DNA of 64,000 nucleotides from Cyanophora paradoxa (GCA_004431415.1 QPMI01000457.1:310001-374000), one strand, 5' to 3'; shown: positions 22,093 to 34,048, numbered from the stretch's first letter. Translations and numbers: made by a program. The notes: generated by a model not told the origin, from the sequence alone.

Positions 22093-25000
22093 ATGGAGCC
22101 CGACGACGCTTCTTCGGCCCGCACTACCGACGCGCCTCTCGGCTCGGGGGGCGATCTCCGCCTCACGTTGTCTGGAACAACGGCTAGGTTTGAAGGTGAA
22201 CCCGCGTGTGCCGGCATCCGTCGAGGAGCAGCTAACACAGGCTCAGGTGGCGCGGGTCGGGGCTTGAATGGGCTGACGAGCCCCTCGCAAGGGCTTTCGC
22301 CCTCGTCGAGGTGCGCGCAACCGCCAATCGCGAAATGCAGTAGAGCGTGCCGACGAGCGCCTGTGCAGGGTGCGTATCGCCAGCAACGAGTCGGCTCGCA
22401 TTGCGGACGATGGCGGCACCTTCTCCGTGTCGTCAGCGGCGAGCAGCTTCGGGGACCTAGAGGCAAACCGCAGCTGGGGACAGGGCTCGGCCGGCGGCCC
22501 GCACGAGGAGGCGTCGCCGGTGGGCGACGGGGCCGGCGAGGCGGCGTGCGGCCCCATCTCAGCAGTGCTGAACAAGCGGCGCAAGTCGACCCCGCGCGTG
22601 ACCTTCGCGGAGCCAGAGCCGCCGGAGCCGCCGGAGCGGCCCGAGGGGGATGGGCCGGGCGCGCCGGCCAAGCCGCGGCGGCCCTCCACGCCGGGCCCCA
22701 GCGGTCGCGCGCACGCCCTGGCCAAGGGCGGCGTCCGCTTCGGCGGCGAGGCGGCGGCGGGGCGGGCGGCGAGGAGGGCGGCGCGCCGGGACCGCCCAAG
22801 GTGCCGAAGCGGCCGGTGACGCCCGGCCCGGGCTCGTACGCCAAGGCCCTGGCCAAGGGCATCGTGCGCTTCTCGGAGGAGGGCGGGGCGCAGGGCGAGG
22901 CGGGCGAGGCCGGGGCCGAGGCGGAGGGCGCCGAGGGCGGGGAGGAGGCCCGCGCGCCGGGGGTCCCCAAGCTCCGCCGCCCCGCCACGCCGGGGCCCTC
23001 CGCCGCGGCCGCCCGCGAGCGCCGCCGCTCGCTGCCCCAGTCCCCGCTGGCGCAGCCGCAGCCGCCGCCCGACGCGCCGGCGGAGCTGCCGGCGCCGGCG
23101 GCGCGGGCGGGGCCCGACGCGGCGCTGGACGGACGGGTGCGCCTCTCGCTGCCCGAGTCCCTGAACAAGCCCATCAGCGTCGAGGTGCGCCCCGCCGCCC
23201 CCGCTCCGCCCCGCGCCGCCCCGCCGCGCCGCTGAGCGGCGGCGCCGGCGAGCGAGCAGGACCTGGCGAGGCGGGTGACGGACCTCTCGCAGGGCGGCTC
23301 GGGGAAGAGCGTGCGGATCCAGCTGGACCGGGGCGACGACTCGGAGGGGAGCAGCGAGGGGAGCCCCGCGGCGGGCGCCGCGCCCTCAACGTCGACGAGG
23401 ACGGCGTGGAGGCGGCCTCCCTGGGGCGCCGCGCCCCGACGCCCCGCCCGCCCCGAAGCCCCGCCGCCACGCCCCGCCTCGGGCGATGGCGGGGGCGGGG
23501 CGGGGGCGGGGGCGGGGCGAGCCACTTCTCATCCCCCGAGTCCGGGCCCGTGGAGGCGCCGCGGCAGCAGGGGCGGCGCCTGCAGGTCCGCTCATCCATC
23601 GAGCTCAGCACGCCGCCGCCCGGCTGGTCCGCCGACGTCCCGGCCCCGCCCTCGCGGCCCCCGACGGCCGCCCTCGGCCGCCGCTCCCCGGCGGCGCCCT
23701 GGTCGGCGATGGACCTGTCGGGCCCCCGCGGGGAGGCCACCGTGAGCGACGACGACGAAGACGACGAGGACGACGACGGGGGCGACAGCGACGACAACGA
23801 TGAGGACGGGGGGCCGCGGGGGCGCGCGACGGCGTGGGGCGAGTCGCACGCGGCGCTCGCCGCCCGCCGGCGCTCCCTCCCGCACGTCCTCCCGCCCTCG
23901 CCCCGGCCCGGGGCGCCTTCCCGGGCTCGAGATCGAGGTCGGAATGGCCACCGCGCGGGCCGCGGCGCCGGCGGCGGCACCGGCGGGGGAGCAGCGGGAG
24001 GGCCGCCGACGGCGCGGCAGCGGGCGCTGAGCCTGCCGCGCTCGCACTCGATGCAGGCGCCGGTCTCGCCGTCGTTCGAGCCGTGGGAGGACGGGGAGCC
24101 CTGGGGCGCCGAGGGCTGGCGCGACGACCCCCGGCGCTCCTTCTCGCGCCCGAACACGGCGCGCGGGGCGGCCGCGCGGCGGCCCTCCGCCTCGGGGGCC
24201 GCCCTCCCCTCCGTCGTCGGCCCCGAGGAGCTCCCCGCCCTCGTCTCCCGCCTCAACGCCCTCATGGAGGCCTTCGAGGTCCCGTACCCCCCTCGCTCGT
24301 TTCCCGCCCCCCCCCACTCTCCCTCGCTCACGCACGCCGCAGTCCCCGGGGGACGCCCTCGCCCCCCCCTCCCTCGGTTCCCGCCGGCCCTCCCACGAGC
24401 CTCCCCCCGCGCCGACGGAGCGGCTGCAGGAGCCGCGGCCCCCGTCGGCCGCGCTGGGGGCGCCCCGCCCGGGCCACCGCCGCCACCTCTCCTCGGGGTC
24501 GACGGGCTTCGCCGGCGACCCCGACCTCTCCCCCGGGGCGCCGCCCCCCTCTTCCCCTCCCCGCACCTACCTCCGGCCGCACACCCTCGTCCCCTCGCCC
24601 TCTGCCGGGGCCCGCTCGCCCTCGCCCTCGCCGACGCCCCCGCCGCTCCCCAGCGGCCGCCCCCGCTTCAACTCGGACGAGGGGGCGTCCCCTTCCTCCG
24701 CCGGGCCCGACCGGAGACGCCCGCGCCGCCTCCTCCCGGTCCTCCCGCCCGCCCGCCGCCGCCCCGCCGCCCGCCCGCCTCGGCGGACGCCGATCTGACC
24801 GCCGCCCCCGCAGACCCCCAACCGCGGCACTCACCGCCCGCTCCGAGCGGCAGACGGCCGTTGCCGCGGCGGCGGCAGCAGCAGCGGCGGCGGCGCCGGG
24901 GCGGGGGCGCGGCGGCAGACGCTGCCGGCGCTGGGCGAGTCGAACCGGGAGAAGCTGTCGGAGCTCGTGACGCGCCTCTCCGAGATCCAGCAGGGGCAGG

Positions 25001-25868
25001 CCACCCCGAGGCGTGGGGCGGTGCCGCCGGGGGCGCCCCGGCCGGCGGCGGGGACGAGCCCGGCGCCTCGCCGCCCCGGCCGACGCGCCCGGCGCCGCGC
25101 TCGCCGGGGCGAACGCGGGGGCGGCGGGGCGGGGCTGGAGGTGCGGGACGTGGAGGAGGAGGACCTGCGGGAGCTCGGCATCTACGAGGACACCGCCGCC
25201 GGCTCCGCCAGCTCCGGCGAGGAGGGCTCCCGGCCCCGGCCCCCGCCCCGGCCCAGCAGCAGCGCCCGCCCAGCAGCAGCGCCCGCGGCCCGCCCCGCCC
25301 CCCTCCCCGGTCGCCGGCCAGCGCCGCCGCTCCTCCTTCGCCTCCATGGGCAGCGACGTGCGCTCGCCCCGCCCGCCCCGCCCCGCCCCGCCTCGCCCAA
25401 CTCCCTTCTCAGGTGCACGACGCGCTGCGGCGGATCTCGGACCTCGTTGCTGCCCGGCGGCCGCCGCCGCCTCCGAGCGCCCGGCGGCGCCGGCGCCGGC
25501 CGCCCCGGCCGAGCTGGCCGACGCGGCGCTCGCCGCCGCTCTGGCGGCCGCCGCGCCTCGGCCTCGGCGGCCGGCGAGCGGGGCCCCTCCCGGCCTCGGC
25601 CTCCCTCCTCCGCTCCGCCATCTTCCGCTCGGCGCCGGGCGGCACCTCCTCCTCCGCCGCCGCCTCCTTCGCGGGGCCGGCCTCGGCGGCCTCGCTGGCC
25701 CCCGACGCGACGCCGCTGGGGCGGCTTCTGCAGCAGGCGGGGGCGGCGGGGGCGCAGCCCGGGGGCCTGGCGCCGCACGACCGCGAGCGCAAGCTCCCCG
25801 CGAGCCGCTCCTTCAACGACGGCACCAGCGCCAGCCGGCGCCCCCGCCTCGGCGTCGAGGAGATGTAG
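22093..25868 (+). CDS. Large Pro/Ser/Ala-rich protein with PG-rich (PGPGSY-type) repeats
   Basis: Function not recognised. From ATG 22093 (MEPDDASSARTTDAP), removing introns 22247-22291 and 22311-22368 keeps one frame into RVRIASNESARIADDGG. Three imperfect repeats follow: RPSTPGPSGRAHALAKGGVRF, RPVTPGPGSYAKALAKGIVRF and RPATPGPSAAAARERRR. PGPGSY resembles the PG-rich repeats of SHIPPO/STPG sperm-tail and ciliary proteins, but three copies are weak evidence. Then come Ser/Pro-rich linkers, an acidic run (about 23740-23813) and short amphipathic helices (ELPALVSRLNALMEAF, KLSELVTRLSEIQQG, VHDALRRISDLVAARR). The frame changes between repeats 1 and 2 near 22745-22795 with only about 23 nt to remove, too short for a normal intron. 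This is either a one-base indel or a mis-read splice. The protein ends RLGVEEM-stop. Confidence 0.6.
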
Positions 25869-27181
25869 CCTGAGGCCGGCAGCCTGCAGGCCCCAGCGCC
25901 GCCCCGGCACCGATGCCCCCCGCCCGGACTCCGGGACCCCTGCCCCAAGGCCTCCCCCCCACGCCCCTCCCAGTTTATCGCAGTTTATCGCAGTTATCCG
26001 AGTTTAGGGTTATTTCAGATCGAGCGCAATTTTCAGCACGGGGAAAATACCGCGGAGCTCGAGCGCATGCGCAGCCTTTAAGTGCCCCCGGGTACGGTTC
26101 GGCCCCGGGCCGGCCGCGGGTCTTCGAATATACAGGTTTACAGCGGCCCGCTCATGATCATGATCAGCCACGTGCGTGTGCATGCATATGTGCGCCGCAA
26201 CGCGCGCGTGTGTAATTCAATTCCCCATTATTCCCGCAACTTGGCAATAGTAGGCGGTGCGCGCGGCGCCGACCGTCGGACGCGGCGCCGTCGGCACCGC
26301 GCCGCCGCCGGTCCGGCGCGCGCCGCGCGCGGCGGCGCCGGCGAGCGCTCGCCGCTCGGATCGGAGGGCCGACGGAGGCTCAGCGGCTGGCGCAGCGGCG
26401 GCTGCGGGCCTGCGCCGCGTGCGCATGCGGGGATGATATCATTGATATGATACTAGTATCGCGATTGCGATATATGCATGCGCAGGCTCAAGCAGCGCAG
26501 CAGGCCCCAGGCCCACAGGGCGAACGGCGGCCCCAGCTGCAGCCTGCAGCGCCCAGCGCGCGCCGCGCGCGCCGCGGCGCGCGCGGCGCCGGCGCCGCGC
26601 CGCCCCAGCTGTGATGAGCCGGCACCTAGCCTAGTACTAGTAGACTGAGATGACTGTAGATCTAGATCTAGAATCTAGATCTCTCCGAGGCGCTAGGCTC
26701 GGACTCCCTCGGAGCTCGCGGATGACGCGGGACGGCGGGATATTTGGACGGCGGGTGCGAGCGTGACGTGCGTGACGCTCTGCTCGCCGAACCGACGATG
26801 GGTTCGCGCGCCCTTTTTAACCAGCCATTCTGTATGGAAGCCTTTTTCTTTCAACGGCCGGAATCCCATACCCGGCGGTTTTTCAACAGATCGCGATCGA
26901 TCGGTGAAGCGGCCCGTCTTCGCGCGTATGCAGATCTTCAGGATCGATATCGGCGATCCGTATAGCGCGTATGCATGTTGAAGTTTGCGGCGTACGCATA
27001 GCGATATCGATAGCAGCTGCTGCTGCATGCGGCGGAAAGCAAGCAAAGCACCCAGCAGCACAACCGCGCCAAGTTTTGAGAGCGCACGAGCGAGCGCTTG
27101 CGCGAGACAGAAGCGCGACCAGCACGAGAGACCCTTGAGCTGAGAACTAGCTGCATTCCCGGGCGAGCGGCTGCAGGGAAG
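25869..27181. other. Intergenic region, 1.3 kb, palindrome-rich
   Basis: No gene found. A CAGTTTATCG unit is repeated in tandem near 25971-26000. Self-complementary clusters occur around 26147-26185, 26430-26480 (GATATCATTGATATGATACT) and 26632-26690 (nested AGATCTAGATCT words). 26270-26330 and 26550-26600 are almost pure CG/GC words. The last part should contain the promoter of the armadillo gene. Confidence 0.5.
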
Positions 27182-29276
27182 ATGTCGCCTTCGTCAGGAG
27201 AGGTGGCGGGAGCAGGCTTCGGCCTGCACGCCGTCAAGCTGCCGAGAGCAGAGGTGGTGGCGACAACCGCCGAGAACCCAGTCCCCGTGGCGCCGTTCCT
27301 GGCGCCCCTCCCTACAGCGTCCACGTCCGCGAGCGTATCCAGGCCAGCTTCCCTCACGGGCCTCACCGCATCCGACTTGTGCGCCATCCCCGCAAGCCAC
27401 GTGAAGGCCGCGGACCAGCTGGACCTGCGGGTCCGCTCACAGGTGAGGCTTTCGGGGACGGGCGAGCGCTCGCATTTCTGACGGGACCCCTTGCAGGACG
27501 GAGGAGAGCTGCTTTTTAGGATACGGCGGACAACGCCGCTTCGAAAGCTCGTGCAGGCCTTTGCCGAGAAGCAGGGGACCGAGGCGGGCTTTTTGCAGCT
27601 CTCCTTCGAAGGATACGCCCTTCAGCACGACGATACAGCCGAGCGGGTGAGCGCCTCCCGCCCGCCGACGCTGGCCGCTTGACCGCTTGGCGCTTGACCG
27701 GACCGCTCACGTCGCTTTCCCGACCCCGCAGCTGGGCCTGCAGGACGGAGACGCGCTTTGCGGGCGCGTCGTGGAGCCCGTCTCGCGCCTCGCGTGGCTC
27801 GCCGCCGCCTCCTCCGACCCCGACTTCCTCTGCCACGTCGGTGCGTGCCCGGATCAAATTCCCTCCTCCCCCGCCCTTCTCATCGCGACGCGCCGGCGCA
27901 GCGAACGCCTTCCGATCCCTCTCCTGCAACGCCGGCAGCCGCGCCCGCCTCGTCGAGGAGGGCGCCCTGGGGCCCCTCGTCCGCCTCGCGCGGTCCCCCG
28001 CCCTCCCCGCCCGCCGAGCCGCCCTCTGCGCCCTCGCCCAGCTCGCCTCCAACGGTGCCCCTTTCCCTTCCATCCCTCCCGCCCGACAGTCCGGCCGGCC
28101 CGCTGACGCCGCGCGCGCTCGCAGAGGAGTCGAAGACGAAGCTGGTGGCGGGGGGCGTGCTGCCGCCCCTCGTTGAGGCGGCGTCCCACGAGGACCCCGA
28201 GCTCCAGCGCTGGGCCTCTTGGGCCCTCGTCCGCCTCTCCGTCCACGGTCCGCCCGCCCGCCCGCCCCGCCCGCCTCTCCGTCCCTCGATCCCGCGCCTC
28301 ACGCGGCGCCGCAGCGGACAACCGTGTGCAGATCGCCGAGGCGGGGGCGCTGGCGCCCCTCGTGGCCCTCTGCGCCTCGCCGGACGGGCAGGTCCTCCGC
28401 TGCGTCGCGGCCGCCCTCGTGAACCTCGCGGCGAGCGCCCCGAACCGGGCGCGCATGGCCCTCGAGGCGGCGCTGCCGGCCCTGGTCGGCCTGGCGCGCT
28501 CGGAGGACGCCCAGGTCCGCTTCTACGCCGCCTCCCTCTTCGGCAACCTCGCCGTCTGCGGTCCGCCCCCCTTCTCCTCTTGCTTCGAATCCGACCGGAC
28601 GCCGCCTCACGCCCGCCGTGCAGAGGAGAAGCGGGCGGCGCTGGCGGCGGGCGGAGCCCTCGGCGCGCTGCTCGCGCTGGCGCGGTCGGACGCGGACGCG
28701 GGGGTGCAGTCCAAGGCGGCGGCGGCGCTCTTCACGCTGCTCTCGCGGGACGAGAACCGGGCGCGGGTGGTCGCGGAGGGCGGCCTGCCGGTCTTCGTCG
28801 GCCTGGCCGCCTCGACCGCCTCGCCCGAGGTCCGCCAGTGCGCCGCCGCCGCCCTCGCCAACCTCGCCCTACACGGTCCGCCCCGCCCCGCCCCGCCACG
28901 CCCCTGCCTTTCTCCCTCCGCCCCCTGGCCAACGCTCCGGGCGGCAGACGCGGACAAGGGCCGGTTCATGGCGGCGGGGGCGCTCGAGGCGCTCGCGGCG
29001 TGCGCGCGGCACAGCGACCCGCAGGTCCAGCGCTGCGCCGCCGCCGCCGCCGTCAACCTCGCCTCCATCCGTGCGCCCCGCCCCGCCGGCCGCCCGCCCT
29101 TCCCCCGACCCTTCTGACCTCTCTGACCGCCTGCAGCGGCGCTGCGGGGCGAGGTGATCGCGCACGGCGGCGTGCACCTGCTGACGGCCCTCTCCCGCTC
29201 GGCGGACCCCGCAGTCCGCCACCTCGCCTCCTCCGCCCTCAACGACCTCGCCTGCTTCCCGGGCGTCGCCTTGTGA
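27182..29276 (+). CDS. Ubiquitin-like domain plus armadillo-repeat protein
   Basis: Probable interaction scaffold; partners unknown. The ATG at 27182 (MSPSSGEVAGAG) is the first in frame; the upstream extension has only a TTG. A disordered N-terminus leads, after a GTGAGG intron, into a SUMO/Rad60-like ubiquitin fold (GGELLFRIRRTTPLRKLVQA, FLQLSFEGYALQHDDTAERL, LQDGDALCGRV). About seven armadillo repeats follow, each with the typical ending (ALCALAQLASN, CVAAALVNLAAS, CAAAALANLALH, CAAAAAVNLASI, ASSALNDLACF). Introns fall at the same place in successive repeats, right after the final helix, so most repeats are their own exon. The protein ends CFPGVAL-stop. Armadillo arrays of this kind occur in vacuolar Vac8-like and plant ARM proteins. 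The N-terminal fusion is the unusual part. Confidence 0.85.
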
Positions 29277-30257
29277 TGCGATCCCTTCCGTGACGGGCCC
29301 CTCCGGGATCCCGCAAGCGCTTCCTATTCTTCGCTCGTTGATTCTGTATAGGTTGAACAGTGTAGAGCTTCCAGTTAGCGCGGGGTAGGTTTCGGTACCC
29401 TTGTTGTCTCCGGTGCTTTCCCCCGGCGTAAGATCCTCCGTGAAATAGGGGGCAGCCGAAGGAGGATAGCGCCCGAGGCCTGCGACAGAGTCTTGTACAG
29501 TTCGTAGAATATAGAGAGACTATGACAGTCGGGCGCAGTCCCCCACTTTTTCGCTGTTCGGCAAAGCTTAGCAGAGAAAGACAAGCCAGATTATGCAGAT
29601 AAATAATTGTCAGGTGCCGTGTTGAGAGACGTTACTTGTACAGCCGTCGCGTACGACGTACGGTTAACAGTTTCGAATTCGGTTTTGACCCTTGCAGTGT
29701 CTATATATACTTATGTATACATCTCGAGCTCTATGCTGACATTATTTCAGCTTCCTTCGAATTCTTTGCTCAAATTCGCGTTCATTCGTCCCTCCTCGAT
29801 CCCTACAGCATTGTTAGTACAGTAATCTTGAAGCTTCGCTGGTTTTGCTATTGTCACAGGTACCGTCCGTAGCGTTGAGACTTAAGCTTATGCGTGTCGG
29901 CCTCTGGCGCCGGCCGGCCTCTCTCCTCCCCGGCCCGGCGGCCTGTTGTACGTTGCAATTGTAACTAGTAACTGATATCGATACGTATGCAGTACTTGCG
30001 GCCCCCGGCGGCTCGATGCCCTTCGAATGCGTTACGGCCGCCGCGGCCCCAGACTCTGAGATTTGAGGCGCCGTTAGCTTCGGCAGCTTTTCAAGTTTGT
30101 GATTCGTTTTCCACACTGACAGAATTCGAAGATGTAAGCGTGCATTTGAAATTGATCAGTGCTCATGACAGAACCCTCGTCGATAAGAGTGCACTACAGC
30201 AGTTGAATCGCGATCGGTACTCATGATCTTAACTTCGATCCAGGCCAGGTTCGGCGG
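29277..30257. other. Convergent intergenic region, lower GC
   Basis: This lies between the ends of the armadillo gene (+) and the NTPase gene (-). It presumably holds both 3' UTRs and terminators. Base composition is much closer to even than in the genes. Small ORFs at 29607-29872 and 29987-30226 have no codon bias or motif that would support coding. Confidence 0.5.
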
Positions 30258-33200
30258 TCAGGCGCGGGAGAGGCAGGCGTCGCGGAGCTGGCGGGCCTCG
30301 GGGGTGAGGGCGGCGAGGGCGGCCTGCAGGTCGCCCCCCGAGAGGGGCCGCCCCGCCCGCCACACGTCCGCGTCCTTGGCCGCCCCGGAGGCCTGCTCCC
30401 GCAGGAAGAGCACGTCGAAGCCCTTCTTGTACCAGAGCCGCGCGCACCCGTCCCCCGTCTTCTCCGCCGCCACCGCCAGCACCCGCGGCACCCTGCCCGC
30501 CCCCGGACTCGACCCCGCGCGGCTCGGAGGGCGGGGAGGGGGGTACGCACAGCTGGCGGAGCACGCGGTCCGCCGTGCAGAGGCGAACGAAGCGCTCCGC
30601 CGAGCGCTCCACGAGGACCAGGCTCTGCAGGGGGTACGCGCAAGCGTCAGAGAGGCGCGGGGCGGGGCGGGGGCGGGGGCGGGGCGGGGCGCGCGGTGAG
30701 GTGCGGGGCGGCGCGGAGGGAGAAGGAGAGGTCGAGGGCGTCCGAGGCGCCCGGGCCGTCGAGGGCGAGCTCCTCGAGGCCGCCCAGGCGGGCCCGCTGG
30801 AGGCCGGCCAGGAAGGCCCGCCACGCCCCGGAGCCCCGCCACGGCTCCACCCGCACCGCCGCCCCCCGCTGCCCCGCCACCCGCTCGAAGAAGAGCTCCC
30901 AGCACGGCGCCTGCGTCATGTGGTGCAGCGCCTCTGCGGCACGCGAGGGCCGGTCAAGAGTGGGGGGAGATGGGGGTACGGGCTCCGCACCGACGGGGAG
31001 GTCCCGGAAGGGGTACATGACGGGGGAGGGGGCCCCCGGGGAGAGGGAGGAGGCGGGCCTGCGGGCGGGGGCGGCGCTCAGGGCGGGGCGGGGCGGCTCG
31101 GGGGCGTGAGGAACGGCCTCGCGCACCGGGGCGGGGGCGGGGGCAGGGAGCGGAGGCACGCCGAGGCCACCGCGCGATGATAGTGCGCGTCTGACGGGCG
31201 GCGCGACGAGTTAGAAGGAGCGGTGAGGAGCGGGGCGGAGGGTCGAGGCGCACCGCGGCGGGCCCACTCGGCGGCGAGCGGGGAGCCGGCGGGGGCGAGG
31301 GCGGCGTCGGTCAGGTGGTGGCACGCCTCGCCGTGCTCGCACGCCGCGCAGCGCTCCGGGCAGCGCGTCAGGTGCCGCGCCCGGATGGCCGCCACGAGGA
31401 GGCGGTCGCGGAGGAAGAGGCGGCCCTCGGGCCCCGGCTCGGCCACGAGCCAGGGGAGCAGCAGGCCCCGCAGCTCCATCCACTCCCGCTCCACGGGCCG
31501 CTTCAGCAGCTCCCGCAGCGCCGCCCGGGCGAGGGCCTCCGGGATGCCCACGGGCTGGGCGGCGGCGAGGAGGGCGAGGGCGGCCTGCGCGGAGGCCTGC
31601 GCCCCGCCTGCGAGGAACTCGAGGCGCTCGGCGAGCCAGGCGGCGGCGACGGCGGGGTCCGCCGGCAGCGGCGACGGCCGCCCCGCCCGCTGCGGGGCGA
31701 CGAGCGCGCTGCAGCGGAGGCGCTCCTCGCGCCGCACGGCCTCCACGAAGGGCGAGGCGGCGCCCCGCGGGCTCGGCCCTTGCCGGGCGCGGCGGCGCTC
31801 TCCCCGAAGGCCCGCAGCTGCTCGGGGCCCTGAAAGAAGTTTGGGACAGAGCGGAGGGCGAGGGGCGGGAGGGCGACGGGCGAGGCGGCGCGGTGGGAGG
31901 CGGCGGCGGCGGCCGGGGGCGGCCCCGGGAAGAGGGCGTCGTGGAGGGGCGTGCCCGGGATGCAGGAGAGCACGAGGCGGAAGGCGCCCGGGGCGGCCCG
32001 CGCTGCCTCCAGGACCTCGGCCAGGGGCCCGGGGAGCAGCGCCCCGTCGACGACGAAGGCCGGGGCCGCGGCGCCGGCGGCGGCGAGGGCGGCGGGGAGG
32101 CCGGCGCGCAGCCGCGCCGCGTACTCGCGGTGGCCCTCCGAGGGGAGGTCCGGCAGGACGGGGTGGAAGAGGGCGCGGGCCACGGCGGGGCCGTCGGGCG
32201 GGAGGCTCGTGGCGCGCAGGAAGGCGGCGGAGACGGGCCGGCGGTGCTCCCCGCGCCCCCGCGCCCGCAGGAGCTCGGCGACGGCGGCGCCGAGGACCTG
32301 GCTCTTGCCGCTCCCCGAGGGGCCGACGAGGGCCCACACCGGCGGCTCCCGCGCCCCGCTCGAGAGCAGGAGCGCCACCTGTGGGGCGAGTCAGGGGCGG
32401 GGCGGGGCGCGCGGCGGGGCCCAGGAAAGAAAGAAAGGGGCGGACGATCTCGCGGAGGGCGGCGGAGGCGGGGTCGTCGTCGCTGCCGTCCCCGACCCGC
32501 TGCGAGGCGCGCTCCGCAAAGGCCTCCGCCTCCCGCGCCCAGCGCGCCCCGCGCCCCTCCTCCGGCGTCTCGGCGGCCGGCCCCGCCGCCGGCGCGTCGG
32601 CGGCGGCCTCGGGGAGGGCGAAGTGGGCGGCGGCGGCGGCGCGCAGGTGCCGGAAGAGCGCCTCGCTAAAGTCGGCCAGGGCGCCGGCGCCGATCTCGGC
32701 CGACTCGACCACCAGCGAGGGCGCGCTCGACGGCAGCGGCGGCCGCGCCGTGCTCGCCGCCGAGCAGGGGTCCGGCGGAGCAGCCGCCGCCGAGCTCGAG
32801 GGGTCCGAGGGCCGCCGGAAGGAGCCGGGCCTGGAGGCGGGCCCCGTGGCGGGGGCGCGGTAGGCGTAGCGGAAGAGGGCGGCGCCGCAGGAGGCGGCGC
32901 GGGCGCGCAGGGCGGCGATGCCGGCGGGGAGGGGCGCGGCGGCGGCCTCCTCGTGGGGCCCCTCCAGGTCGCGAACGAAGGCGGCGGCGGCGGGGCCCGC
33001 GCAGGCGGCGGCGCCGTACTCGAGCTCGAGGGCCGCGAGGGAGAGGCCGCGGGGCAGGTTGAGGAGGAAGCCGTAGCGGGCGAGGTCCGGCGCCGCCACG
33101 TCGCCGGCGCACGGGAGGTACTCGCCCAGGGGCGCCCCGTAGCGCGAGCCGACGACGGCGACGAAAAAGGGGCGGCACCGGTCGATCTCCTCCAGCGCGG

Positions 33201-34048
33201 GGAGCGCCTCGCCCCGCCGCGAGGAGCCGGCGCCCGGCTGCGGCGGCTGCGGCCCCGCCGCCCGTCAGCCCAAGCCCGAGCTCGGGCTCGGCATCAAAGG
33301 GACGCAAGGCAGAGCAGAGGCGCGCGCACGGAGGGGACGGAGGCCTCGAAGTGGAGGTGGTGGGGCCGCCCCCACTCGTTCAGGCGGGGCACGACGTCCC
33401 CCAGGACCGCCTCCCGCTCCGCACGCTGCGCCCCGCCCCACCGCCCCCGCCCCGTCGGCGCCTTGCGCCCGCGGCTGCGCCGCGCGGGCGCTCGCGCACC
33501 GCGTCTTCCGTGCTCGACACGAAGATGCGCGCCTGGCGCCAGCGGCCGGCGGGGCCCTGCGCCGCCGCCTCGCGCTCCTCCTCGGCCCTTTCCTCCGCCG
33601 CCCGCGCCGCCCGCGCCGCCGCCCCTTCGAGCGTCTCCTGCGACTTGAGCACCGCCTGCGTGCGGGGGACGCGCCGGTCGGCTGGGGCGGAGTGGGGCGC
33701 GAGGGGCGCGGCGCGCACGCTCGCGGGCAGCAGCGCCGAGGGGTGGTCTGTCAGGTGGACGAATCGGAAGTCGCGGGACGTGGACTCCGTCCCCTGCGGC
33801 GATGAGCTCCCGCGCCCCGTTCGCGCGCTTGGCGTCGCTGGGTGCGCAGCGGGGCTGACGCTCCTCCGCCGCGGATCCATGGCACGAATCCAGCTCCCGA
33901 GCTTCGGGCCGCCGTGCTCCGCCTCTACTGCGCCTCCATTCGCTATCGACTCGTCGGGCGCGTTACTCGCGCGCCGCCCCCGGTTGAGATCGGGGGCTGA
34001 TCGCCTTCGGGGCCCGGGCTTCGTGTGGGCCGAAGAGCCGGCTCCCAT
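30258..34048 (-). CDS. STAND/NACHT-type P-loop NTPase, DUF4062-like N-terminus (NWD1/TEP1/NPHP3-like)
   Basis: Signal-transduction ATPase of unknown trigger. Reading from ATG 34048 (MGAGSSAHT), a 100-residue variable and coiled region leads to ARIFVSSTEDA. Spliced in frame to AEREAVLGDVVPRLNEWG, HHLHFEASVPS and EEIDRCRPFFVAVVGSRYGA, this matches the N-terminal module of TEP1, NWD1 and related STAND proteins (VSSTF..ER..L, CRPFF...GERYG). The NTPase has Walker A GPSGSGKS (about 32310), Walker B-like PAFVVDGA (about 32060) and RLVLSCIPG (about 31965). A winged-helix/helical region follows (FLRDRLLVAAIRARHLTRCPE). The C-terminal part is helical and includes HHMTQAPCWELFFERV. It ends RDACLSRA-stop. 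No WD or TPR array was recognised. MGxxxS is an N-myristoylation-like start, if 34048 is used rather than the internal MDPRRRS (about 33880). Confidence 0.8.

Noticed and set aside
22650-25868. 1,072-codon + frame read as one continuous protein
   Set aside because: It reads through introns and out-of-frame exons; the repeat-bearing frame upstream and the splice motifs fit a multi-exon gene better. Only its last segment (to GVEEM) is kept.
29607-29872. Two small + strand ORFs (72 and 78 codons)
   Set aside because: Their base composition is unlike the coding regions, with no splice signals or motif; better explained as a 3' UTR/intergenic region.
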